From assembly GCA_021401465.1 (NCBI GenBank), contig JADDMT010000319.1, positions 1 through 11,302 on the forward strand: a DNA stretch of 11,302 bases, written 5' to 3'. Origin of the DNA: Teratosphaeria epicoccoides. Taxonomy: Eukaryota > Ascomycota > Dothideomycetes > Mycosphaerellales > Teratosphaeriaceae. Positions 1 to 7,971 of the stretch are shown here, piece by piece. Both the position numbers and the translations under genes were made by a program. The notes beneath the pieces are model-generated. The model saw only the letters and a program-made list of their open reading frames with translations, did not search any database and was not told the DNA's origin. Position 1 is the stretch's first letter. Every line of letters begins with the position of its first letter.

Positions 1-631
1 CTAGCTTGCGATTTCTATGTTGTCGTTCTTGCTGTCGTTCCTAGATGCGATTATTGATTCTAATCGCGAGATCGCTTATTTCCTTGAATGTCGTTAGCTA
101 ATCTCCTCAGGCAATTTCGTCTTTAACCGTCTCCTTTAGTCCCTAGTAGAACTGAGCGGCTAAAGCGTTATCATTCTAGTCGACTCGAGCAGAGAGAGTC
201 TAAAAGTCCGCGCGGTACTTCGTGGCGGAACCCTTCTGCTAGATTCCTAGGAGAGCTCTTTCGGCCTCTTGTTGCTCATTACTGAGCCCGAACGCTTCGC
301 GTAATGCCTTAAACAAAGACTTGTCTGAGTTAAGAATCTCCCTAGTCGTCGTCTTCCTGGCTTCGGCGCTGCCGACGTGATCCAGATAATCCGTTAGATG
401 AGGCTAGATAAACTCGAACGCCGGTCCCTTCAGGTAAGAGACAATGTACATCATTTGCTTATGATGTGTCGTAAACCGTTCCGTATCCACGTTAAATGCT
501 AACTAGCATTGTAGGATAAACATCTCGACTTGAGATCGTTGTCCTGTGAACTCTGTAGGGCTTCCTATCTTGAAGCCGTTGTTGCCGTGTCCATTCCCGG
601 TAGTTGAACCTGCGACGGATGCTAGAGCCAT
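1..631 (-). pseudogene. gag fragment of copy B, cut by window edge
   Basis: The ATG is at 631-629 and begins M-A-L-A-S-V-A-G. The frame matches the gag of copy A (start 2113) codon for codon to the edge, 210 codons in. It would encode the N-terminal part of the structural Gag polyprotein that forms the virus-like particle. The first stop is codon 43 (TAG, plus-strand 503-505). Codon 34 is still CAA here (530-532) but TAA in copy A (2212-2214), a direct view of a C-to-T change that makes a stop. Gly codons 12, 14, 16 and 19 are also still GGN here, where copy A has AGN. About nine stops, mostly TAG, fall at the same codons in both copies. No frame-breaking indel is seen. The gene is dead but less damaged than its sister. 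Confidence 0.85.
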
Positions 632-800
632 CTCGCTAAGGTAAATGGATTCGAGCTACTACGTGATTTAAGGTATAGCGGCAACTTGTTCTTGTAGTGT
701 CGGTTGACTGTCGCTAGAGCTTAAACTAACAGTTAAAGAACTACTTGACATAGGCGTATGTCAAGCGCTCGCCGAGTCTCCTGATGCTTCCCTAGAAGTG

Positions 801-810
801 GTGCTCAAAA
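801..810 (-). other. Candidate self-primer binding site of copy B
   Basis: Directly inside the LTR the minus strand reads TTTTGAGCAC. There is no TGG as a tRNA 3'-CCA primer would need. Instead TTGAGCAC is the exact complement of GTGCTCAA on the minus strand at 947-940, which lies 33 bp below the TATA box where transcription should start. This is the arrangement known from the self-priming Tf1/sushi group of chromoviruses. The pairing is seen in the sequence; the priming role is inferred. Confidence 0.5.
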
Positions 811-939
811 TGTCATAAGGGTAGGTGCCGATAGCAGGAAGGTAACTAGGTGTTAGACTCGGGAGCTGTGAAGAATATCGACAATAGCAGTTAACCTTGT
901 AACTGACTCTCCTCTAAGCAAGAGAGGATTAAATTAAGA

Positions 940-986
940 TTGAGCACGAAGCTCCTAACTGCCTGTCCTAAAGCTATCCCTATATA
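940..986 (-). promoter_or_regulatory. LTR core promoter of copy B: TATA box and likely mRNA start
   Basis: TATATA lies at 986-981 on the minus strand, and GTGCTCAA, which can pair with the primer site, at 947-940. The 33-bp gap fits a TATA-directed start. The same box and spacing occur in the other two LTRs. The start site itself is inferred. Confidence 0.5.
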
Positions 987-1181
987 CTAGAGAGCGACAG
1001 AGCAGCTCTGTTAGATCTGTCGACAGACCCGACAGATCCGTGTCTGTAGATCTGTAGACTAACCCTATAGATCCAAGGGTCTATTATCACGTGACAGATC
1101 CCTTCTTCCTTGCAAGCCCATGGATTTGTAGACTAACCCTACAGATCCGGGGATCTGTCCTCACGTGACAGATCCTTTCTT

Positions 1182-1238
1182 CTATGACTGTGCCTATGAC
1201 TCATAGTACTCCTATGACAGTACTATGACTCATAGCAC
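1182..1238 (-). repeat. Duplicated ~29-bp block in U3 with two ATGACTCAT sites
   Basis: Two imperfect tandem units start at 1182 and 1212. Both contain the palindromic core CTATGACTCATAG. The 9-mer ATGACTCAT at 1196-1204 and 1225-1233 is the ideal site of the Gcn4/Cpc1 (AP-1-like) bZIP family. The shorter LTRs have a single unit, in which the core is degraded (ATAAGTCAT in the first, TTAAGTCAT in the second). Confidence 0.7.
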
Positions 1239-1300
1239 TTAGGACCCACATGATCCTGTATCCTATAGTACTCTGGACAGTACTCCTGACACTCATGACA

Positions 1301-1492
1301 TACTACGAGATATTTTCTATATCATATAGCATATATATCTATATTAGTTCTGCTTTCTCCCCCCTGCTTTGTAGTCTAGTAGAGAATACTACGATATGTC
1401 TAGAGTACTACGAACTCGCAACTAACGCGTAGTAAGCGCTATCCCGAGCGCCCGCGATAGCGAAGCTAGCCTAAGTAACTAGCCTGCAGAAG
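1301..1492. other. Spacer between the two inverted copies, probably target element C
   Basis: This 192-bp stretch holds no gene. It has an AT-rich tract with TATA-like runs (about 1312-1346), then a pyrimidine run, then GC-richer sequence. A 60-codon plus-strand frame (1250-1432) spans the LTR boundary and is not a gene. The stretch ends with AGAAG, the target duplication of copy A, so it continues at 8418 if copy A is removed. I infer it is part of the LTR or leader of element C. Confidence 0.5.
1488..1492. other. Target-site duplication AGAAG, left
   Basis: AGAAG directly precedes the 5' LTR and recurs directly after the 3' LTR at 8413-8417. A 5-bp duplication is usual for Ty3/gypsy integrases and shows that copy A inserted as one intact unit. 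Confidence 0.93.
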
Positions 1493-1570
1493 TGTCATAA
1501 GTGTCAGGAGTACTACAAGTCACAGGATCGTGAGGGTCCTAAGGACTATAAGTCATAAGCATAGTCATAG

Positions 1571-1718
1571 GAGAAAGGATCTATCACGTGAGGACAGATC
1601 CCCGGATCTATAGGGTTAGTCTACAGATCTACAGGCCTGTAGGGGAGAAAGGATCTGTCACGGGATAACAGACTCTCGGATCTATAGGGTTAGTCTATAG
1701 ATCTACAGACACGGATCT
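1571..1718 (+). repeat. Two 74-bp tandem units inside the LTR, with CGGATCT repeats
   Basis: The units start with GAGAAAGGATCT at 1571 and 1645. Each has the order GGATCTRTCACG, a CGGATCTATAGGGTTAG block, then GTCTA and AGATCTACAG. CGGATCT occurs at 1603, 1677 and 1712. Parts of each unit are inverted repeats of each other, so each can fold into two stem-loops. CACGTG is present in the first unit (1585-1590) and changed to CACGGG in the second. The role is unknown; position in U3 suggests regulation. Confidence 0.75.
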
Positions 1719-1745
1719 ATTAGGTCTGTCGACAGATCTAACAGA
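1716..1745. repeat. 30-nt palindrome in the LTR centred on GTCGAC
   Basis: A near-perfect palindrome lies just upstream of the TATA box. The matching copy at 8195-8224 in the 3' LTR is symmetrical about 8209/8210 with one G/T mismatch pair. Its inner arms repeat the ATCTGT/ACAGAT unit found in the neighbouring stem-loops. Confidence 0.8.
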
Positions 1746-1763
1746 ACTACCCTATCTCTCTAG

Positions 1764-1810
1764 TATATAGGAATGGCTTCAGGACAGGTAGTTAGGAGCT
1801 TCGTGCTTAA
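1764..1810 (+). promoter_or_regulatory. LTR core promoter of copy A: TATA box and likely mRNA start
   Basis: TATATA lies at 1764-1769, and GTGCTTAA at 1803-1810 starts 33 bp after the box. The same layout occurs in the 3' LTR (TATATA at 8243-8248). The last six bases of GTGCTTAA include a CA-to-TA change relative to GTGCTCAA of copy B. Confidence 0.5.
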
Positions 1811-1933
1811 TTTAATTCCCTTTCCCTAGGGGATAGTCAGTTACAAGGACAATTGCTATTGTCGATGTTCTTCATAGCTCTACGAGTCTAACACCTAGTT
1901 ACCTTCCTGCTATTAGCACCTACCCTTATGACA

Positions 1934-1943
1934 TTTTGAGTAC
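1934..1943 (+). other. Candidate self-primer binding site of copy A
   Basis: The sequence after the LTR is TTTTGAGTAC, equal to copy B except for one C-to-T change. No TGG, required for a tRNA primer, occurs in the first 30 bases. In RNA, UUGAGUAC can still pair over eight positions with GUGCUUAA of the predicted mRNA start, using two G-U pairs. Confidence 0.45.
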
Positions 1944-2112
1944 TACTTCTAAGGAAGCATCAGGGGACTTGTCGAGCGCTTAACGTACGCCTATGTCAAG
2001 TAGTTCTTTAGCTGTTAGTTTAATTTCTAGTGACAGTTAACTAACACTATAAGGACAAGTTGCCGCTATACCTTAAATTACGTAGTAGCTCGAATCTATT
2101 CACCTTAGCGAG
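1944..2112 (+). other. Leader of copy A, non-coding
   Basis: These 169 bases between the primer site and the gag start contain no frame I recognise. They match copy B (632-800), with most differences CA, TG or CG against TA. Confidence 0.7.
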
Positions 2113-3774
2113 ATGGCTCTAGCATCTGTCGCAGGTTCAACTACTAGGAATAGACATAGTAACAACAGCTTCAAGATAGGAAGCCCTACAGAGTTTATAG
2201 GGCAACGATCTTAAGTCGAGATGTTTATCCTATAATGCTAGTTAGCATTTAACGTAGATACAGAACAGTTTACAACATATCATAAGCGAATGATGTAAAT
2301 TGTCTCTTACCTAAAGGGACTAGCGTTCGAGTTTATCTAGCCTCATCTAACAGATTATCTAGATTATGTTAGTAACGTCGAAGCTAGGAAGACGACAACT
2401 AGGGAGATTCTTAACTTAGACAAGTCTTTGTTTAAGGCGTTACGCGAAGCTTTTAGGCTCGGTAATAAGCAACAAGAGGCCAAGAGAGCTCTCCTAGGAA
2501 TCTAGCAGAAGGGTTCCGCCATCAAGTACTACGCGGACTTTTAGACCCTCTCTGCTCGAGTCGACTAGAATGATAATGCTTTAGCCGCTTAGTTCTACTA
2601 GGGAATAAAGGAGAAAGTTAAAGACGAAATTGCCTGAGGAGATTAGCTAACGACATTCAAGGAAATAAGCGATCTCGCGATTAGAATCAATAATCGCATC
2701 TAGGAACGACAGCAAGAACGACAACATAGAAATCGCAAGCTAGCACAGGCTAACCATAAGGTCTAACGATTAGCACTAAAATGGCGAAGCGATTACTACG
2801 GTCTCTAACCTATAGAGTTAGATGCGACTAAGGGGCGTCCGAGGAATAGACCCTAAGGAAAGCTGCAGAAGGGCTCTCCTCCCTAGAATGGTCTGAAGAA
2901 GCCATTCGACAAGAGTAATCTCGAGTGCCATAACTGTAGAAAGAAAGGACATTTTGCCCGCAAATGTTTTGCTAAGAAGCAACGACAAGAGCCGCCTAGG
3001 ATAGAGCAGGCTCGCGCGACAACAACAGCACCTAAGCAAAAGGCCGCCACTACTCGAGAACTAGACTATGCCGCACTTACTTAGACTGCATGCTACGACG
3101 ACGATTGTCGAATTCACATGAGTGACAAAGATGGTTCTAGATAGTACCCTAGCCGAAACAAGGCATAGTCGATCTATGCGCTAAGGGGTACACCTTCTAG
3201 TGCGACAGTCCTAAGGCAACAGGAGCTAGAAGGAGAAGAAGAAGGTTTAGACGACAACTACGAGATTGTCGAAGCCGTCATTCCTGATTCCGAGGAAGAC
3301 GAGAGCATAGAGCGATAGGCTATGCCGCCGCATGACATTAGGCTCGATATTATCCGAATTATACAGAACTAGTAGGCTTAAGCTTGCCCATAGATTAATA
3401 GAGTACAACACATCGACTAGCTTTAGTATGACGAACTAGCCGACTATATGCGACGACACCTAAGGAGACTACTAGTCGTAGCTTAACCTCACGCGCATCA
3501 GAAAGTTGTCCAAGAAATTATACCGTTTGGGGTAGAGTTTACACCCTAGGGAGGCTACCTGACCTACGAAGGTATTTAGATTTCACGAGCGCTATGACTC
3601 TAAGTCTACTACTTAAAGATAGAGTACGCAAGAAACACGCAGGAATAGCGAGGCTAAGGGCAAGAACGACCTCTTAGGCCAGAGAACGGTAACGCTCAGA
3701 GAAGAAGCCGAGACCGTACGATCCCTGAACTAGTCCGTAAAGACAGTTATTTGGGAAACAACAAGGTCCGCTAG
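2113..3774 (+). pseudogene. gag: gag of copy A, full length, many stops
   Basis: Gag is the structural polyprotein that forms the particle and packages the element RNA. The ATG at 2113 (M-A-L-A-S-V-A-G) is shared with copy B. One frame runs 553 codons to TAG at 3772 without an indel, interrupted by many TAG/TAA/TGA codons, the first at codon 34. A retrotransposon-type capsid region comes first, including a conserved-looking stretch around codons 150-175. A CCHC zinc knuckle follows at 2926-2967 (C-H-N-C, then H and C in CX2CX4HX4C spacing) with all four ligands intact. After the knuckle the frame goes on for about 270 codons, long for Gag, with a Lys/Gln-rich part, an acidic part (about 3220-3310) and an Arg-rich end. 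The true stop is uncertain because TAG at 3772 could itself be a mutated codon. Confidence 0.88.
3753..3759 (+). promoter_or_regulatory. Candidate -1 frameshift heptamer GGGAAAC between gag and pol
   Basis: In the Gag frame the bases read G GGA AAC, the canonical X XXY YYZ form, a heptamer known from viral frameshift sites. Slipping back one base continues in the frame that carries protease and all later Pol domains. Gag frame reaches a stop 13 bases later (3772). A possible 5-bp stem AGGTC/GACCT (3764-3768 with 3780-3784) starts 4 nt downstream, short for a stimulator. RIP may have altered this region. Confidence 0.5.
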
Positions 3775-6700
3775 AATTAGACCTACAGATAGACTAGACA
3801 GGGCTGCAACGATGTGCCGCGATTGGCGCCAGATACGCGAACAACCTTAGAGTATAGGTGCACATTAACGAGACACTAGCTAGGGCCTTAATAGATTCAG
3901 GATGTACTAGAATCTTCATGACGCCTAAGTTTGCCAGGATAGCTAGGATAAAGCTATAGGCGAAGACGAATGCTTTCTCGCTACAAGCGATTAATGGAAA
4001 GCTAGTCACGTATAACTAAGGAGTAGTTAAGGAAGAGACTAAGATGATGCCTCTACGGATAGGACGCTACTAAGAGATCCTCTAGTTTGACATCACAGAG
4101 TTACTAGGCTCAGATGTAGTACTAGGGTTACTATGGCTAAGAAACGCTAACCCCTATCTCGACTAGAAGAATGAGAGGATCTAGTTCCCGGAACTCTCAA
4201 GATTAATACCTCTACCTGTAGTACATGACGTACTAGGCAAGATCGAAATATGTGCTATGACTTTAAGAGAGATAGTAACTGCTATCAAGGATCCAGAATA
4301 GGAAGTGTATGTCCTATAGGTTAAAGCAACGCAATCAGAAGTCAAGGTCGAATTCATAGTTCCTGATAAGTATAAAGAGTTTGCTACTCTTTTCGAGGAA
4401 GAACCTGACTAAGAAGCTCTGCTAGAACACTAGGAGTAGGACTACGGGATACCCTTACTCCCTAGCAAGACACTAACGAAGCAATTAGTTCGCCTGTTAT
4501 TAGTAGCGAAACTAGAGATTCTCCGGAAATACCTTGAAGACAACCTCTAGAAAGGCTTCATCCGTGAGTTGCAGTCTACAGCTAGATATCCGATCCTGTT
4601 TGTGCCTAAGGGGGAAGATAACTAGCGACTCTACGTAGATTATTGTAGATTAAACGACATCATGATAAAGAATAGTTATCTGCTTCCTTTGCTCTCGGAA
4701 TTGCAGGACCGCCTACAAGGAGCAATGTAGTTCTCGAAGTTCGACATACCCGGAGTATATAACTGAATTTGAATTAAGGAAGGCGAAGAATAGAAGACTG
4801 CGTTCTAAACTAGGTTCGGATACTACGAGTACATAGTCATGCTATTTAGGTTAACAAATGCCCTAGCTACATAGCAGGCATTTATTAATAACGTGCTACG
4901 AGAGTACCTTGACGTCTTTGTAGTTGTATACCTAGACGACATCCTCGTCTACTTACGGACAATCGAAGAACATAGGACTTACGTGCGTAAGGTACTTTAG
5001 AAACTCTAGGATTACTAGTTAAAGGTTAAGCCTTAGAAGAGCGAGTTTCACAAGCAGGAAGTATAATTCCTCGGCTACATAGTAGCATAGGATAGAATCA
5101 AGATAGACACTAAGAAAGTCTAAGTCGTAAAAGAGTAGCCTACGCTAACTAATGTTAAGGAAGTATAGTCCTTCCTTAGGTTCGCTAACTTCTACTAAAG
5201 ATTTGTAGCAAACTATTCGAAGATTACGGCACTACTTACGACTCTTACTATGAAGGATACACTATTTGTGTAGGACGACGCCTAACAGAATGCCTTTAAG
5301 GAACTTAAGCGATAATTTACAGATTAGCTGATCTTACTTATATTCGACCTAGATAAGCCTATCATAGTCGAAACAGATGCCTCTGACGTAGCGCTTAGGG
5401 CATGCTTAAGTCAACTAGGACCGAGTAGACGACTACAGCTAGTCGCCTACTACTCGAGGAAATTGTCTAGACCTAAACTCTAATACGATGTCTATGACAA
5501 AGAACTTCTAGCTATAGTAGATGCCTACAAGGCCTAGCGAGTCTACTTAGAAGGTTCTAAGCACTAGGTCACGGTCTACACAGACTATGAGAACTTGCGA
5601 TACTTCATAACGACGAAAGAGTTAAACTAACGACAGGTTCGGTAGAGTAAGGAGCTCTCTAGTTTTAACTACAAGATCGTCTATCGCAAGGGGACCGATA
5701 ACGCACGCGCCGATGCACTTAGCCGCTAGACTGACTACATGAAGGGCATGAAGCGGGAGAAACACGCTATTCTCCAGGAAAATAGCGATAGCACGCTAGG
5801 AGTTAACTGACTCGCAGCCACGACTGTTACATAGACTAGTGGATTTTAGGACGACCTGAAGAACGCGCTAGTCTACGACCTAACTATACTAGCTGTCCGC
5901 GACGACATGAATAGACAGGAGGATTAGGAAGACGAAGACGGAATCCTTCTGTTTCAAGGATTAGTGTATGTGCTAACGTCTTTACGATCAGAGCTACTAC
6001 GACTCCGACATGACGTACCTTAGGCAGGACACCTAGGAGTGTCTAAAATGAAGCAAATTCTCTGACAAGAATATTACTTCCCTAGGATAAGCAAGGCAAT
6101 TAAGGACTACGTCCGTTAATGTGTAACTTGCCGACAAAGTAAGTATAACTGTCACAAACCATATAGGCTACTACGACTACTTAAGGTACCTTAACGGCTA
6201 TAGGAATCGCTCGCCATGGATTTCATCGTTAAACTACCTTAATCGAGAGAACCCGCTACGAATGAGTTCTTCGACAGGATCATGGTAGTAGTCGACTAAT
6301 TCACTAAGTTTAGGAAGTTTATCCCTTACCGCAAAGACTTCAAGACTAAAGATATCGCGTATGTCTTCATTAAATGGGTAGTAGTACTACATAGCATGCT
6401 ACAGGACCTAGTAACGGATCGAGGATCCGTGTTTACCTCTAACTTCTAGAGAGCCCTAATGAGGCAATTCTAGGTCAAACATCGACTAAGTACTTCCTTC
6501 TACCCTTAGACGGATAGACAGACAGAACGTCTAAATCAGACGTTAGAATAGTACCTTCGATCCTATGTGAATAGGGACTAGAACAACTAGGTAGAGTTGT
6601 TGCTAATAGCACAGCTCGCGTATAATAGTACGCTAGCAGAGTCGACAGGACTCTCGCCTTTTTAGATGGCATATAGATCAGCTATAGAAGACATCCCGGA

Positions 6701-7094
6701 CGTCTTAGCTAGTAATCCGAACCTAGTAGCACTTAGACAAGTAGAACATCTACGCCGACTACAAACAGAAGCACGACTCGACCTGTAGTTCTATTAGTAG
6801 AACATGGCATAGTACGCAAATCGTAAGAGAATTAAGGGACTAATTCTAAAGGAGAGGGACAAGGTGTATCTCCTCCGCTGTCACATCAAATCAGACAAGA
6901 CGAGTAAAAAACTAGACGCTGTAAAACTAGGACGATTCAGGATTAAGGCCAAGAAAGGACTAGTTAATTTTAAGTTACAGCTACCCGAGTAGATAAGAAT
7001 ACACCCTGTGTTCTATGTCTCTCTGCTAGAACAAGTAGCGCTAGACGCTACACTGCAAACGGAACCCTTACTACTCGACCCTGAATTAGAAAAC

Positions 7095-7214
7095 CCCGAG
7101 TACTCTGTTAAGAAGATTGTTGACACTCGCTAGCGGGACAGATAGCGAGAGTACTTAGTAAAATGGGAAGGATATAGGAGTACTAAGAACACCTAGGAAC
7201 CGCTAGAACATCTG
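7095..7214 (+). other. Chromodomain at the Pol C terminus
   Basis: The frame shows K-K-I-V-D near the start, then Y-L-V-K-W-E-G-Y and, after a stop in place of Trp, E-P-L-E-H-L. This is the standard chromodomain core. In chromoviruses it sits at the integrase C terminus and steers insertion to methylated histone H3 in heterochromatin, which fits a nest of repeats. One aromatic-cage Trp (7164-7166) is intact; the Trp before E-P-L is now TAG. Confidence 0.85.
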
Positions 7215-7271
7215 CGAAACTGTTAGTAAAAGATACGAAGTTTCGAGAAAGGAACAAACCTAGGAAGAAGA

Positions 7272-7891
7272 TCATAAGCCACGACTAGACTCCTGCGGGA
7301 CGCTGTCGATCGGCTCGGCTACCACGCCATCCAGGAAACCCTAATACGAGGCGTTAGCGAAACCCTCTATTACGCTCTATGTCGTAGGACTAAGAGTAAG
7401 ACCCGCCGAAGGATCTAGGTTAAGAAGGAACCTAGCCTGCGAGAGAGCCTGTGCTTTGGCCTTATCCTCCCTGATCTCCCGCTCTTCGAGAGCGCGACTA
7501 TCCTCGACCTCCTAGTCGACCGCGTCTAACTGTTTTCGAAGACGCATCTCCTTTGCATGCGCCTCTATCATCTTCTGCAAAGCCTTAGTAGGACCGCCTT
7601 CGCACGATCAAGATCAGCAATTAGTCTTTTCCGCTAATTACCTAACTTCTTCTATTCGACCTCTGTTACCTTCGCATTATAACTTCGACAGTTACTAAAG
7701 TGACATTACGAACATTTCCCTAAGGAAATGTGTACCTAACAAACGAGCTTTAACTCTTGACACTAAGTATAGGACTTTATGCTATCCTGGCCCTAACGAT
7801 AGATTTAATTCGCGCGGCGTTTACGTTTCTGTGTTAAAGGGGCGTTAGTGTCTAGGATGACACAAGGCAGTAATATAGAAAGAGAAGACAT
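7272..7891 (-). pseudogene. Antisense ORF: degraded Zn2Cys6 cluster plus coiled coil
   Basis: This frame runs against pol in the space before the 3' LTR. The ATG is at 7891-7889 (M-S-S-L-S-I-L-L). Residues 20-27 hold a basic patch, Q-K-R-K-R-R-A. Cys 44, 51, 60 and 63 are present; residues 41 and 71 are TAT, which TGT becomes under RIP. With Cys there the spacing is CX2CX6CX8CX2CX7C, the GAL4-type Zn2Cys6 pattern, with Lys48 at the usual place. A charged helical stretch follows (residues 73-104). One frameshift near 7570-7600 moves to the next frame, which continues the coiled coil (rich in Glu, Lys, Arg, Ala) and ends in a less charged tail with TGA at 7274-7272. Stops are TAG/TAA at expected Gln or Trp. 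The end overlaps the last codons of pol. Family assignment is inferred; DNA binding and regulation are not shown. Confidence 0.68.
7679..7771 (-). other. Possible binuclear zinc-cluster module in the antisense ORF
   Basis: Six positions in Zn2Cys6 spacing fall here: TAT 7771-7769, TGT 7762-7760, TGT 7741-7739, TGT 7714-7712, TGT 7705-7703, TAT 7681-7679. The two Tyr codons are one TG-to-TA step from Cys. An extra Cys (codon 68, 7690-7688) could serve as the last ligand instead, with CX4C spacing that fits less well. Confidence 0.5.
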
Positions 7892-7958
7892 CACGGCATA
7901 AAAGGAAATGACAAGAGAAACCCCGCACTAATAAGGTAGCTTAGGGACAAGCTAGGCT
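7892..7958. other. Short gap between antisense ORF start and polypurine tract
   Basis: About 67 bases with no frame. On the minus strand they are pyrimidine-rich with a weak TATA-like TTTTATG just before the ATG, so a promoter for the antisense ORF could lie here or in the 3' LTR. Confidence 0.35.
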
Positions 7959-7971
7959 AAGAGGGGGATAG
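7959..7971 (+). other. Polypurine tract
   Basis: AAGAGGGGGATAG directly precedes the 3' LTR. A purine run at this place primes plus-strand DNA synthesis in LTR retrotransposons. Confidence 0.85.

Larger units (their letters stand above)
1..1300 (-). mobile_element. Ty3/gypsy element copy B, 5' part (inverted)
   Basis: This is the reverse complement of the first part of the complete element at 1493-8412. Window position 1 matches 2743, and the match continues through leader and LTR to position 1300. The copy holds its 5' LTR (811-1300), a leader (632-810) and the start of gag (1-631); the rest lies beyond the left edge. Differences from copy A are mostly transitions, and copy B is the less decayed of the two in the first part of gag. 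The sequence just outside its LTR is TACTA (1301-1305), which would be its target duplication, but the other flank is outside the window. Confidence 0.93.
811..1300 (-). repeat. LTR of copy B (5' LTR, 490 bp)
   Basis: The ends are TGTCAT...ATGACA on either strand, matching the LTRs at 1493-1933 and 7972-8412. It is 49 bp longer than those, mainly because of a duplicated block at 1182-1238 and a few extra bases at the outer U3 end. On the minus strand the order is U3 with Gcn4-like sites, stem-loops with CACGTG cores, a TATATA box (986-981) and a likely R start near 947. This LTR keeps several TG, CA and CG dinucleotides that are TA in the other two, so it is the best local proxy for the ancestral LTR. 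Confidence 0.93.
1493..1933 (+). repeat. 5' LTR of copy A (441 bp)
   Basis: It begins TGTCAT and ends ATGACA. It aligns to 7972-8412 without gaps, with about 27 differences by hand count, of which 26 are transitions. It contains a duplicated 74-bp block, stem-loops, a TATATA box at 1764-1769 and a likely transcription start near 1803. Confidence 0.96.
3753..7277 (+). pseudogene. pol: pol of copy A: PR-RT-RNase H-INT-chromodomain, RIP-inactivated
   Basis: Pol copies the element RNA into DNA and integrates it. One frame, -1 relative to Gag, runs about 1,174 codons without an indel but with dozens of stops where Gln, Trp or Arg are expected. Residues counted from 3753: protease D-S-G at 48 (3894-3902); RT Y-L-D-D at about 393 (4929-4940); RNase H T-D-A-S near 540 (5370-5384), with a partner Glu at 5502 and an intact N-A-R-A-D-A-L-S-R end near 5700-5726; integrase HHCC zinc site at H6009, H6030, C6120, C6129; D,D35E triad at D6219, D6417, E6525; chromodomain at about 7095-7214 (Y-L-V-K-W-E-G-Y). 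The listed catalytic and metal residues survive. Damage includes a lost His in the RNase H T-D-H motif (now Tyr, 5586) and Gly to Arg in the integrase D-G-Q motif. The end is uncertain: TAG/TAA at 7224-7229 or TAA at 7275. Confidence 0.93.

Noticed and set aside
2818..3039. Minus-strand 73-codon Cys/Leu-rich frame
   Set aside because: It is the complement of the Gag zinc-knuckle region.
3794..4009. Minus-strand 71-codon frame
   Set aside because: It lies opposite the protease region of pol and has no feature of its own; stops are simply missing on that strand.
6475..6672. Minus-strand 65-codon frame
   Set aside because: It is opposite the integrase core of copy A.
2113..7277. UAG read as a sense codon (Gln or Trp) in this organism
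   Set aside because: TAA and TGA also occur in frame, intact TGG and CAG codons remain in pol, and copy B shows CAA where copy A has TAA. Mutation explains the stops better than recoding.
7278..7415. Extension of Pol past TAA to the TAG at 7416
   Set aside because: The plus frame is open, but this stretch reads better as the C-terminal part of the antisense ORF.
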